A DNA stretch of 5,995 nucleotides, from assembly GCA_964477295.1 (NCBI GenBank), contig CAYZEZ010000287.1:1-5995 (forward strand). Direction: 5' to 3'. Each line of letters begins with the position of its first letter. The first letter of the stretch is position 1. Below the pieces are notes generated by a model that did not search any database, was not told where the DNA came from, and saw only the letters and a list, made by a program, of their open reading frames with translations. Source of the stretch: CAYZEZ01 sp964477295. GTDB taxonomy: Bacteria > Bacteroidota > Bacteroidia > Bacteroidales > SM23-62. Positions 1-5,623 of this stretch are shown here, one piece after another. A program made the position numbers and the translations under genes.

Positions 1-1245
1 GATATCACAGCTATTGAGCTGACCGTCACAGGAGCCACTGTTGCCAGTAAAGTGTATGATGGCAATACAGATGCAGCGATTAGCGGAGCTGCTTTAAGTG
101 GCGTATTAAGCGGTGAGACAGTTGCACTGGATAATGCTGCTGCAGGCGTCTTTGCACAAAAGGATATTGGAACAGCAATCGTAGTATCAACATCAATGAG
201 TATCAGCGGAGTTGATGCAGGTAACTATTCCATTACGCAGCCCTCAGCACTCTATTCAGATATCTCTGCGATTGAATTAACTGCTACAGCAGATGATAAA
301 GAAAGAGAGCAAGGTCAGATAAATCCGGACTTCACAATTTCTTACAGTGGTTTTGTAAATGATGAAGATATTGAAGTACTTGATTCAGAATCCTTGGCAG
401 CTTGTGTTGCTGATGAAAGCAGTATTCTCGACGATTATGACATTACCTTGACAGGTGGAGCTGCAAATAATTACTTTTTTACCTTAGTCGGCGGAACACT
501 TACTGTCAGCCCTGATATAACAGCACCAGTGCCCGATGTGGCAAGTCTTGAAGATGTAGCAGCACAATGCGAGGTGACCGAATTGATAGCACCGACAGCA
601 ACTGATGCATGCACCGGGGTTATCATCGGAACACACGTTGTTTCACTCCCGATTAACACACAGGGCATTACAGTTGTTACCTGGATATTTAATGATGGAA
701 ATGGAAACAGTGTGACTCAGACTCAAGATGTAGAAGTCACAGATGATGTACCTCCTGGCCTTGAAGTACAAGATATTACCATTCAGCTTGATGAAAACGG
801 CAATGCCAGTTTATTTACATCGGACGTAGTAACAAACGCTGATGACAACTGTGAAATTGCTGACACAACATTAAGTCGGACAGCTTTTACATCAAGTGAT
901 ATTGGTGTTGTAGCTGTAGATGTAACTCTAAATGACATGAATGGTAATTTTGCCAGTGAGTCTATAGACGTGACAGTGGAGGCTTATGTTGGTATGACTA
1001 ATTCCGCTTTTAGAGATATAAGTATCTATCCAAATCCCACGACTGGCAAAGTTTACCTGAATCAAGCTGTTGAAGCAGAACAACTTTGGGTCGTTGATTT
1101 AACTGGAAGGGTACTGATGAACAATATTGATCCTATAGCGAATGAAGTCATTGATCTATCTAACTACAAATCTGGAGTTTACTTGATCCTGCTAAAGATG
1201 GAAAATGAAATTCTACGCTTCAAAGTAACAAAGATTAAGAATTAA
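1..1245 (+). CDS. Secreted adhesin-like protein with T9SS C-terminal sorting domain (5' end outside window)
   Basis: The frame is open from base 1 to the TAA at 1243-1245, so this is the last 414 residues of a longer protein. The GTG at 52 lies inside a YDG repeat and is not the start. Domains by window residue: the end of one repeat (DITAIELT, 1-8); a YDG domain from about 18 to 90, starting VYDGNTDAA and followed by the near-identical DISAIELT; an MBG-like domain at about 91-170 (FTISYSGF, then TLTVS); a HYR-like Ig fold at 172-248 with two cysteines (AQCEV, DACTG) and FNDGNGNS; a second such module to about 327; and a type A sorting domain at 339-414 (ISIYPNPTTGKVYL, then GVYLILL). By family knowledge such proteins cross the outer membrane by T9SS and stay at the surface or are released. 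Ligand or substrate is unknown. It appears intact at its 3' end and has its own terminator. Confidence 0.9.
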   Translation, partial: DITAIELTVTGATVASKVYDGNTDAAISGAALSGVLSGETVALDNAAAGVFAQKDIGTAIVVSTSMSISGVDAGNYSITQPSALYSDISAIELTATADDKEREQGQINPDFTISYSGFVNDEDIEVLDSESLAACVADESSILDDYDITLTGGAANNYFFTLVGGTLTVSPDITAPVPDVASLEDVAAQCEVTELIAPTATDACTGVIIGTHVVSLPINTQGITVVTWIFNDGNGNSVTQTQDVEVTDDVPPGLEVQDITIQLDENGNASLFTSDVVTNADDNCEIADTTLSRTAFTSSDIGVVAVDVTLNDMNGNFASESIDVTVEAYVGMTNSAFRDISIYPNPTTGKVYLNQAVEAEQLWVVDLTGRVLMNNIDPIANEVIDLSNYKSGVYLILLKMENEILRFKVTKIKN

Positions 1246-1263
1246 CTTGATTTCATATTAGAG

Positions 1264-1296
1264 GAGGGTGTATCAAAAGGTACACTCTCTTTTTTT
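1264..1296 (+). terminator. Rho-independent terminator of the T9SS-protein gene
   Basis: A nine-pair stem (1264-1272 with 1281-1289, one G-T wobble) closes an 8-nt loop, and seven T follow at 1290-1296. It lies 18 bases after the TAA of the adhesin-like gene, in the right orientation to end that transcript. Confidence 0.85.
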
Positions 1297-1297
1297 G

Positions 1298-1360
1298 TAT
1301 GCCCAATCATTGCTCAAAAACTTTGCTTCGCAAACTTATATAGGTTTCCTCCTGGGCATA
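1298..1360. repeat. Inverted repeat TATGCCCA/TGGGCATA enclosing a TTTGC-TTC-GCAAA hairpin
   Basis: An 8-bp perfect inverted repeat (1298-1305 and 1353-1360) brackets a second perfect 5-bp hairpin, TTTGC (1322-1326) and GCAAA (1330-1334), with a 3-nt loop. No T-run follows, so it is not a terminator. It directly follows the terminator of the upstream gene. It could be a small intergenic repeat unit or the scar of an element. No coding frame is evident here. Confidence 0.4.
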
Positions 1361-1435
1361 ACCCAAAAATAGTGTTCAATTGATATGCAATCTGAAAACA
1401 TATGTCTTGATAATTAGGCAGCTGGTGTTAATAAA

Positions 1436-1485
1436 GAAGAGGGATGCATCCCCCTTCATAGACTTCAAGCATAGTAACTTGAAGT
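1436..1485. repeat. Two adjacent hairpins upstream of the transposase stub
   Basis: First unit: a 22-bp near-palindrome at 1436-1457, with 10 of 11 arm positions paired and a perfect GGGATGCATCCC core at 1441-1452. Second unit: ACTTCAAG (1462-1469) and CTTGAAGT (1478-1485), a perfect 8-bp stem with an 8-nt loop. They sit just before the transposase-like stub at 1486. They might belong to the left end of that insertion sequence or to its control region. Neither is followed by a T-run. Confidence 0.4.
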
Positions 1486-1608
1486 ACGCAAAATGTTCGT
1501 AAATCAAAGGTAGTTTTTCAGGACTGCAATATCAATCAAGACTTACTACTTCCACCCTGTTTGGAAGAGATGATCGCCCCCAACCACCTGATACGCGTGG
1601 TAAACTAA
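1486..1608 (+). pseudogene. N-terminal stub of an IS1182-family transposase
   Basis: Reading ACG at 1486 as a mutated ATG gives 40 residues, then TAA at 1606-1608. The line VVFQDCNINQDLLLPP followed by CLEEMIAPNHLIRVVN has the pattern I know from the extreme N-terminus of IS1182-type transposases (F-x-D-Y-N...LLPPsLeEmI...NHpVRVVN). Intact members run to roughly 450-550 residues with a DDE catalytic domain, so over 90 percent is missing. The match stops exactly at VVN, whose Asn codon (1603-1605) is the first three bases of the tRNA-like repeat, so the repeat edge marks the truncation. An in-frame TGA lies just upstream at 1480-1482 and no ATG, GTG or TTG opens the frame. This is a non-functional remnant. 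The family call is from memory of the pattern. Confidence 0.6.
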
Positions 1609-1686
1609 CTCATAATCAAAAATAAAGGGATCGAGGCCAGTATTCATAATCATGAGATCCTGGGTTCAACTCCCGGTCTTTCTACT
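1603..1686 (+). repeat. tRNA-Met-like direct repeat, copy 1
   Basis: This 84-bp unit recurs at 4328-4432. Ignoring a 21-bp insertion in copy 2, 73 of 84 positions agree. The right part reads as the 3' half of a tRNA: an anticodon-loop-like TTCATAA (1643-1649), a variable region, a T-arm (CTGGG-TTCAACT-CCCGG, 1660-1676), and TCTTTCTA at 1677-1684 as the acceptor strand plus discriminator base. No CCA is encoded, which is common in Bacteroidota. The matching 5' half (acceptor and D-arm) is absent and the anticodon stem pairs poorly, so it is not a working tRNA. TCATAATCA occurs twice inside the unit (1610-1618 and 1644-1652), 34 bp apart. A terminator follows. It may be an integration-site remnant at a tRNA anticodon loop, or a tRNA-derived interspersed repeat. 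Confidence 0.6.
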
Positions 1687-1722
1687 GAAAATCAGATAGT
1701 TAGAATTATTGAAACAAGAAAG

Positions 1723-1762
1723 AATCCTTCTTCAGAGAAAAACGGAGAAGGATTTTTGTTTT
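1723..1762 (+). terminator. Terminator after tRNA-like copy 1
   Basis: AATCCTTCT (1723-1731) pairs perfectly with AGAAGGATT (1746-1754). The stem can extend two pairs inward through a G-T wobble. TTT-G-TTTT follows. Its position about 35 bp after the tRNA-like 3' end is what one expects after a tRNA gene, which suggests the repeat came from a transcribed tRNA locus. Confidence 0.75.
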
Positions 1763-1766
1763 CTGA

Positions 1767-1797
1767 TTGTCTATGAACTAATACTATAGTAAATTTG
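1767..1797 (+). promoter_or_regulatory. Bacteroidota-type promoter for the MNT-HEPN pair
   Basis: TTG at 1767-1769 (the -33 element) is separated by 20 bases from TAAATTTG at 1790-1797, a full match to the Bacteroidota -7 consensus TAnnTTTG. Transcription would start near 1803, giving a leader of about 80 nt before the ATG at 1882. It lies just downstream of the terminator, so it would begin a separate transcription unit. Confidence 0.55.
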
Positions 1798-1881
1798 ATC
1801 TCATGATTTCTTATTATGAGGTAATCTAATCTCAGATATAATCTCTGTCAGGTTATTCCTGATATATAGTATCTTTGTTAT

Positions 1882-2196
1882 ATGGACCACAATGACGTAG
1901 AAAAAGAGATAGTTACCAGGTTAATTCCCATCAATCCTGACAAAATCATATTGTTTGGAAGTTTTGCCTATGGAAAACCGGGTAAAAACAGCGACCTGGA
2001 TCTCTGTGTGATTACTGATTCTTCCGCTTCAAAATCGGAAACTAAAAGGAAAATCAGGTATTTACTTAATGGCATACTTATCGCAAAGGATATTTTGACC
2101 CTAACAAAAGCTGAGTTTGATTTCTACAAGAAGGAAGCTGGTTCAGTGTATATGGAAATTGATAAGAAGGGCAAGGTATTATGGCCGAGTTCATAA
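1882..2196 (+). CDS. MntA-like nucleotidyltransferase domain protein
   Basis: This 104-residue minimal nucleotidyltransferase (NTP_transf_2, Pol beta fold) has the full active-site signature GS-X10-DxD: G26-S27, then D38 and D40 in GKNSDLDLCVI. A plausible third carboxylate is D70 in KDILTLT. The tail, YMEIDKKGKVLW, is also typical of the family. Such proteins transfer nucleotides. In the MntA/HepT systems the MNT protein AMPylates and silences a HEPN RNase toxin. ATG 1882 is the only reasonable start, since an in-frame TAG lies at 1867 and the next Met is residue 91. No Shine-Dalgarno is visible, as usual in this phylum. The stop overlaps the start of the HEPN gene by 16 bases, so the two were translationally coupled. 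This member looks intact although its partner is broken. The exact substrate cannot be told from sequence. Confidence 0.85.
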   Translation: MDHNDVEKEIVTRLIPINPDKIILFGSFAYGKPGKNSDLDLCVITDSSASKSETKRKIRYLLNGILIAKDILTLTKAEFDFYKKEAGSVYMEIDKKGKVLWPSS

Positions 2197-2568
2197 AGCA
2201 TTATGAAATTCTACTTATTAAGGCAAAAGTTGATCTTAAGGCCGCGAAGAACCTTTATGCTGATTTCAAAAACGGGGAAGAAGATCTTGACCTTGAAGTA
2301 GTGCTTTTCCACCTGCATCAGTCTGCAGAAAAATTTATAAAATCTATTATCCTTCCATGACATTGACTATCCAAAAGTACACGATCTGGAACTTCTTTTT
2401 AATCTTCTCAAAGATCATAATATAAAATCCGACCTGGACCTTGATTTACTAATTGAATTATCTGATTATGCAGTTGAAGGAAGGTATGCTTTTATTAAAG
2501 AAGACATAAAAGATATTGGGAATTTTATTAGTATGCTGGACATGGCCTTAAAAATCCTCTTCAAATAA
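2181..2568 (+). pseudogene. HEPN-domain partner of the MNT gene, frameshifted
   Basis: From ATG 2181 the frame gives 59 residues ending in VVLFHLHQSAEKFIKSIILP and TGA at 2358-2360. The family pattern continues one frame over from 2353: FHDIDYPKVHDLELLFNLLK, then LSDYAVEGRYAFIKEDI, to TAA at 2566-2568. Removing one C from ATCCTTCC near 2351 restores a continuous protein of 128 residues, the usual size for a PF05168-type HEPN. HEPN proteins pair with MNTs as RNase toxin or as the nucleic-acid-binding subunit. I do not see the R-X4-6-H RNase motif of canonical HEPN toxins. GRYAFI occupies the helix where related proteins carry the conserved ARYP-like segment, so this may be a non-RNase type. 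The break could be real or a sequencing error. If real, the product is cut after the first helices. Confidence 0.8.
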
Positions 2569-2714
2569 TTATCATTCCAACAATCAATTCGAAATATTAA
2601 AATGTCTCTTGGAAAACTAAATATTTTGTCCAGTCAGGTCTGACGTTTTACAAAAAATTATCACCGCCAAACATAACATATCCCTTACGATCGTCTGCCA
2701 GTAAAATAAACAAT
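2569..2714. other. Intergenic stretch before the peptidase gene
   Basis: These 146 bp are AT-rich and hold no convincing ORF. ATATTTTG at 2621-2628 resembles the Bacteroidota -7 box but lacks one base, and the nearest TTG (2609-2611) is only 10 bases away, so no promoter is called. A 5-bp dyad, GTCAG-GT-CTGAC, is present near 2634-2645 without a T-run. Confidence 0.4.
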
Positions 2715-4157
2715 ATGCAAATAAAAATCATCCTGTTTCTGTAAGCAGTTTTATTTCTAAATCGTGGATACTGTCAGGAATCTGACTTTATTCAAATAGA
2801 AACAAACAAAACCTTATGTCTGATTAGTTTTTTGGAGACTGCTAGTAATTCACTGTCAGTTTCAAAATCGTTCAGAGAATACATTGAAAGAAATTTAGGA
2901 GAAAACGATGAATTTAAACAGCTTGTTGATAGATATTCCAATATCAATCTGGGATATCAATTCAAAACAGAAGAATGTCCTGAAAACCGAAGATTGTATA
3001 GAGAAATAAAAGATTTATTGTGGATTGCAACTTCTAATTCCAAAGATATCGATGATTTTAGTAAACGAATAATAGGTTTACTCTCACATAATTCTCATAA
3101 TGAGCTGATTAGTGTGTTGAAAGAAACTGAAATAATCTATGATAGTTTGATATGGAAAACCCAAAAACAAAATATCGAAAGAATTGAAAATCAACTTTCT
3201 GGATACAAATCTCAATTTGAAGAATTGTACTTTAAAATCAATAAGTTTTATGGAACTGTATGGAATAGGCAGATTCCAATTAAAATAATGTTGTACCCCA
3301 TTCCTTTGGAAAAAGGCATAACTACTGCTACACAGATAGGAAATACTCTGATCTGTGGATTTCTCTCCAAAAATGGGAAAGACTATATAGGCCGGTTGGG
3401 AATTATTATTCATGAGATGTGCCATATGCTGTTTGATGCTCAACCCGTTGAACTTAAATATAACATTGATGATTGGTTTATTCAGTCGAACTCGGATTTT
3501 AACACACTTGCTTACACTTATCTCGATGAAGGATTAGCTACCGCCATTGGGAATGGCTGGGCATACCAGCAAATACATAGAAAAATTGACACATTGGAAT
3601 GGTATAATGACGAATACATTAATGGTTTTACGCATGAAATTTTTGATATTGTTTCCGACTACTTATCCGAAGAAAAGAGAATAGACGAAGGCTTTGTAAA
3701 ATTAACTATTGAAGAATTTGCCAAAAAATTCCCTCAGGCAATTTATGAGACTCAGATTTTACTCAATGAAATGCAGCTGTGTGCAAATTCAGAAGGGGAT
3801 AAGGAGATTAAACTTATATCCTCATCCATGAGACAATATTTTAATATTCGCTCATATGGTTTTCAACACCAATTAATGATGAGAAGACGATACAATCCTT
3901 TTACAAACCTCGAACAACCGAACTTTTTATCATTGAAAAAATTAATAATGAGACGATCTCACTGATAGAGGATAAATTTCATCAAATTCCTTTCTTGATT
4001 AGCAGAGGTAAAAATTATATACAGTTTTATGGATGAACATACAAACAGTCCGGTAATTATAATTAATATAGATTCATTAAATAATCTGGATAAAGGACTA
4101 AGGACACTTGCTGAAATCCAGTATGTGGAATTTGGTAAAATGGTAGAGATCGAATGA
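2715..4157 (+). pseudogene. Secreted HExxH metallopeptidase-like protein with nonsense codon and two frameshifts
   Basis: Numbered from ATG 2715, the gene opens with a signal-peptide-like MQIKIILFL, then an in-frame TAA (codon 10, 2742-2744), then AVLFLNRGYCQESDF in the same frame. The hydrophobic core spans the stop, so ATG 2715 looks like the ancestral start. A TTG at 2832 (residue 40) would give a 377-residue protein without a leader. The zinc-peptidase motif is HEMCH (H233, E234, H237; 3411-3425), and E272 in YLDEGLATAIGNG is a plausible third ligand, as in gluzincins. Near 3860 the frame shifts, and TPINDEKTIQSFYKPRTTEL followed by FIIEKINNE reads on in frame 2. Near 4025 it returns to the first frame as MDEHTNSPVIIINIDSLNNL, ending at TGA 4155-4157. 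Both shifts fall at T4 runs and cancel. Total 481 codons. The N-terminal IETNKT pattern recalls Bacteroidota DUF4932-type proteins (from memory). The substrate is unknown. Confidence 0.75.
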
Positions 4158-4333
4158 ATCCCCCCATTACAATTTGCAAAATAATCATACTCCTGATATC
4201 ATATGGAGTTTACCTGTCAGTTTCCCATAAATCAGTATTGGTTAAAATCATAGTTGTTTCTGAAGAATTTTTCATTATGGAAGGATTTGGCCCTTTCTTC
4301 AGGATTTTCGCAGAAATCCACTCTTATAACTAA
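4154..4333 (+). CDS. Hypothetical 59-residue protein with N-terminal hydrophobic segment
   Basis: ATG 4154 overlaps the TGA of the peptidase gene as ATGA, the classic coupling arrangement. The product begins MNPPITICKIIILLISYGVY and could form one membrane helix at about residues 5-22, followed by about 35 polar and aromatic residues ending EIHSYN. The stop TAA at 4331-4333 lies inside the tRNA-like repeat (which starts at 4328), so the gene may be cut short by the repeat. I recognise no family. The opposite strand is open over the same bases, so coding status is uncertain. The ATGA overlap is the best support. Confidence 0.35.
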   Translation: MNPPITICKIIILLISYGVYLSVSHKSVLVKIIVVSEEFFIMEGFGPFFRIFAEIHSYN

Positions 4334-4432
4334 CTCATAATCAAAAATAAAGAAATCAACAGCAGTATTCATAATCATAAGGTCCCGGGTTCCCCCGAGT
4401 ACTCGGGGCAGGCAACTCCCGGTCTCGCTACT
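4328..4432 (+). repeat. tRNA-Met-like direct repeat, copy 2, with palindromic insertion
   Basis: The first 25 bases are identical to copy 1 at 1603, and 73 of 84 aligned positions agree overall. It has the same internal duplication of TCATAATCA (4335-4343 and 4369-4377, again 34 bp apart), an anticodon-loop-like TTCATAA, a T-arm with CCGGG and CCCGG, and TCTCGCTA as acceptor strand plus discriminator. Where copy 1 has the T-loop TTCAACT, copy 2 has 21 extra bases after TTC, including the perfect palindrome CCCCGAGTACTCGGGG. As in copy 1, the tRNA 5' half is missing and a terminator follows, so no functional tRNA is made. Confidence 0.6.
4393..4414. repeat. 21-bp palindromic insertion inside the tRNA-like T-loop
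   Basis: Comparison with copy 1 shows exactly 21 extra bases (boundary ambiguous by one C). Sixteen of them form the perfect palindrome CCCCGAGTACTCGGGG, followed by CAGGC. The insertion is much more GC-rich than its surroundings. It looks like a short iterated palindromic element that can insert in genes and intergenic DNA. No second copy is in this window. Confidence 0.6.
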
Positions 4433-4629
4433 TAAGGAAAGCCCATGCACAAAGCACCGGGCTTTTTTATTTCAGGGCTGTTAAAAGCAGTATCTTCTTG
4501 CTCAGCATAATTTATCAGGGGGCTTGATGCAGATATTAACCATCGTATTTCATAAGGTTCAGGATCATTGCCAACAACATAAACCTGCAGGCCGATTATT
4601 TTACTGTCGTTCAAGGAATCTATGAAATC
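4432..4629 (-). pseudogene. Possible 3' remnant of a CBM9-like domain gene
   Basis: On the minus strand downstream of GH43, an open frame of 65 codons begins right after a TGA (4630-4632), with no good start codon. It contains DFIDSLNDSKIIGLQVYVVG followed by NDPEPYEIRWLISAS and INYAEQED. The run IGLQVYVVGND...IRW resembles the end of CBM9-like domains (iGlqvyvvDND...irW), which often accompany GH10 xylanases. This is recall only. The last codons run through the plus-strand terminator at 4438-4470, so the natural C-terminus is probably lost. With no start and a replaced end, it would be a remnant. Confidence 0.3.
4438..4470 (+). terminator. Terminator after tRNA-like copy 2
   Basis: AAAGCCC (4438-4444) pairs with GGGCTTT (4459-4465), with a small inner TGC/GCA stem, and T continues to 4468. 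It follows the tRNA-like 3' end by six bases. It may also slow transcription arriving on the minus strand from the GH10-GH43 operon, but the T-run on that side is weak. Confidence 0.75.
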
Positions 4630-4643
4630 TCACAATGTTTTTG

Positions 4644-5609
4644 TTAAGGAGTTCCTTCAATAGTCTTTATGGTTCCGTTATTGTTATATTCAAGCTCAAT
4701 CACCTTCAGACTTCTCAACCATGTTTTGCCTCCGGAAGGCACACTGTCGTGGTGGAAAAGGTACCATTTCCCTTTGAATTCACAAATAGAATGATGTGTG
4801 GTCCAGCCAACAACAGGAGTGAGTATTACTCCCTCATAGGTAAATGGTCCATAGGGATTATTACCGATTGCATAGCATAGATAATGCGTATTCCCGGTTG
4901 AATAAGAGAAATAATATTTACTGTTATATTTATGCATCCAGGAAGCTTCAAAAAACCTGCGGTCATGATCACCTGCAGTGAGCGGTTTACCCTCCTCATC
5001 GAGAATTACAACATCCCTTGGCTCTTCTGCAATTCCAAGCATATCATTGCTTAATAAGGCAACTTTGGCACACAGGGCGGGTTCATTATCAGCAGGTTCT
5101 TCTCCACATTCCTGCGCTTTGTTATTCCTGTAACGCTGCAATTGTCCTCCCCAGAGGCCACCAAAATACATATAGTGTTTCCCGTCTTCATCTTCGAATA
5201 CCGCAGGATCAATACTGTAACTACCAATTATGGGATGAGGTTCAGGAATAAACGGACCTTCGGGTTTATCACTAATAGCAACTCCAATCCTGAAAATATC
5301 TGTCTTGTCTTTAGCAGGAAAATAGAGGTAATATTTCTCATTTTTGTAAGCAGCATCTGTGTCCCACATTTGTCGTCCTGCCCAGGGAACATTTGTAATA
5401 TCCAGTGCCACACCGTGGTCAGTAACTTCTCCATCTATAGAATCCATTGAAAAAACATGGTAATCGCGCATGTCAAAATGATCACCTTTATCGTTTTCCG
5501 GTATTCCGGATTCAATATCATGGGAAGGGTATATATATAATCGTCCGTTAAAAACATGTGCAGCCGGATCGGCCGCATAAATGTGATTTACCAGGTACCT
5601 TGCTGTCAT
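4644..5609 (-). CDS. GH43 beta-xylosidase / alpha-L-arabinofuranosidase
   Basis: This complete 321-residue glycoside hydrolase family 43 enzyme has a five-bladed beta-propeller. From ATG 5609 the catalytic residues are Asp14 (general base, YAADPAAHVF), Asp134 (pKa modulator, SYSIDPAVF) and Glu221 (general acid, RRFFEASWMHK). Other hallmarks are YIYPSHDIESGIPENDKGDH, WAGRQMW, YFGGLWGGQLQRY and GWTTHHS. It releases xylose and/or arabinose from xylo-oligosaccharides. Length and the absence of a signal peptide match Bacteroides xylosidase/arabinosidase (Xsa-type) proteins, so it probably acts in the cytoplasm on imported oligosaccharides. A TTG one codon upstream is less likely as the start. It begins 14 bases after the GH10 stop, so the two form an operon. 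Where relatives commonly have QMWAPDAAY it reads QMWDTDAAY, a change near the active site. The C-terminus (GTIKTIEGTP) looks natural. Confidence 0.93.
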   Translation of the reverse strand: MTARYLVNHIYAADPAAHVFNGRLYIYPSHDIESGIPENDKGDHFDMRDYHVFSMDSIDGEVTDHGVALDITNVPWAGRQMWDTDAAYKNEKYYLYFPAKDKTDIFRIGVAISDKPEGPFIPEPHPIIGSYSIDPAVFEDEDGKHYMYFGGLWGGQLQRYRNNKAQECGEEPADNEPALCAKVALLSNDMLGIAEEPRDVVILDEEGKPLTAGDHDRRFFEASWMHKYNSKYYFSYSTGNTHYLCYAIGNNPYGPFTYEGVILTPVVGWTTHHSICEFKGKWYLFHHDSVPSGGKTWLRSLKVIELEYNNNGTIKTIEGTP

Positions 5610-5623
5610 CAATGCTTATTTTA

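Noticed and set aside
52..54. GTG as start of the first gene
   Set aside because: The frame is open upstream to base 1, and the codon is the V of a VYDGNTD repeat unit.
1611..1773. Plus-strand open frame through copy 1 and its terminator
   Set aside because: It has no start codon, and it translates a tRNA-like arm and a terminator hairpin.
1870..1877. TATCTTTG as promoter of the MNT gene
   Set aside because: It matches the -7 box but is only four bases before the ATG and has no TTG at the right distance. The pair at 1767-1797 fits better.
2773..2786. GTCAG-GAAT-CTGAC stem as a regulatory hairpin
   Set aside because: It is only 5 bp, lies inside the ancestral coding frame and has no T-run.
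2832..2834. TTG as true start of the peptidase
   Set aside because: The same frame upstream holds a split signal peptide from ATG 2715. TTG 2832 lies within the conserved-looking IETNKT...FLETASN region.
3084..3443. Minus-strand ORF opposite the peptidase
   Set aside because: The plus-strand frame here carries the HEMCH motif and long family-like structure. The antisense frame shows no motif.
3860..4036. Programmed frameshifting in the peptidase
   Set aside because: The T4 runs have no known slippery heptamer or downstream structure, and a nonsense codon also breaks the same gene, so decay or read error is simpler.
4260..4302. CTGAAGAA/TTCTTCAG inverted repeat
   Set aside because: It is 8 bp with a long spacer in AT-rich DNA and can be chance. 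It has no link to a feature.
4232..4450. Minus-strand 72-codon ORF over copy 2
   Set aside because: It runs across the terminator, the palindromic insertion and the repeat. The part over the repeat is also open antisense in copy 1 (MIMNT..D.FIFDYELV), but differences between copies are not concentrated at third positions.
4635..5450. Plus-strand ORFs opposite GH43
   Set aside because: They are shadows of a well-supported GH43 gene on the minus strand.
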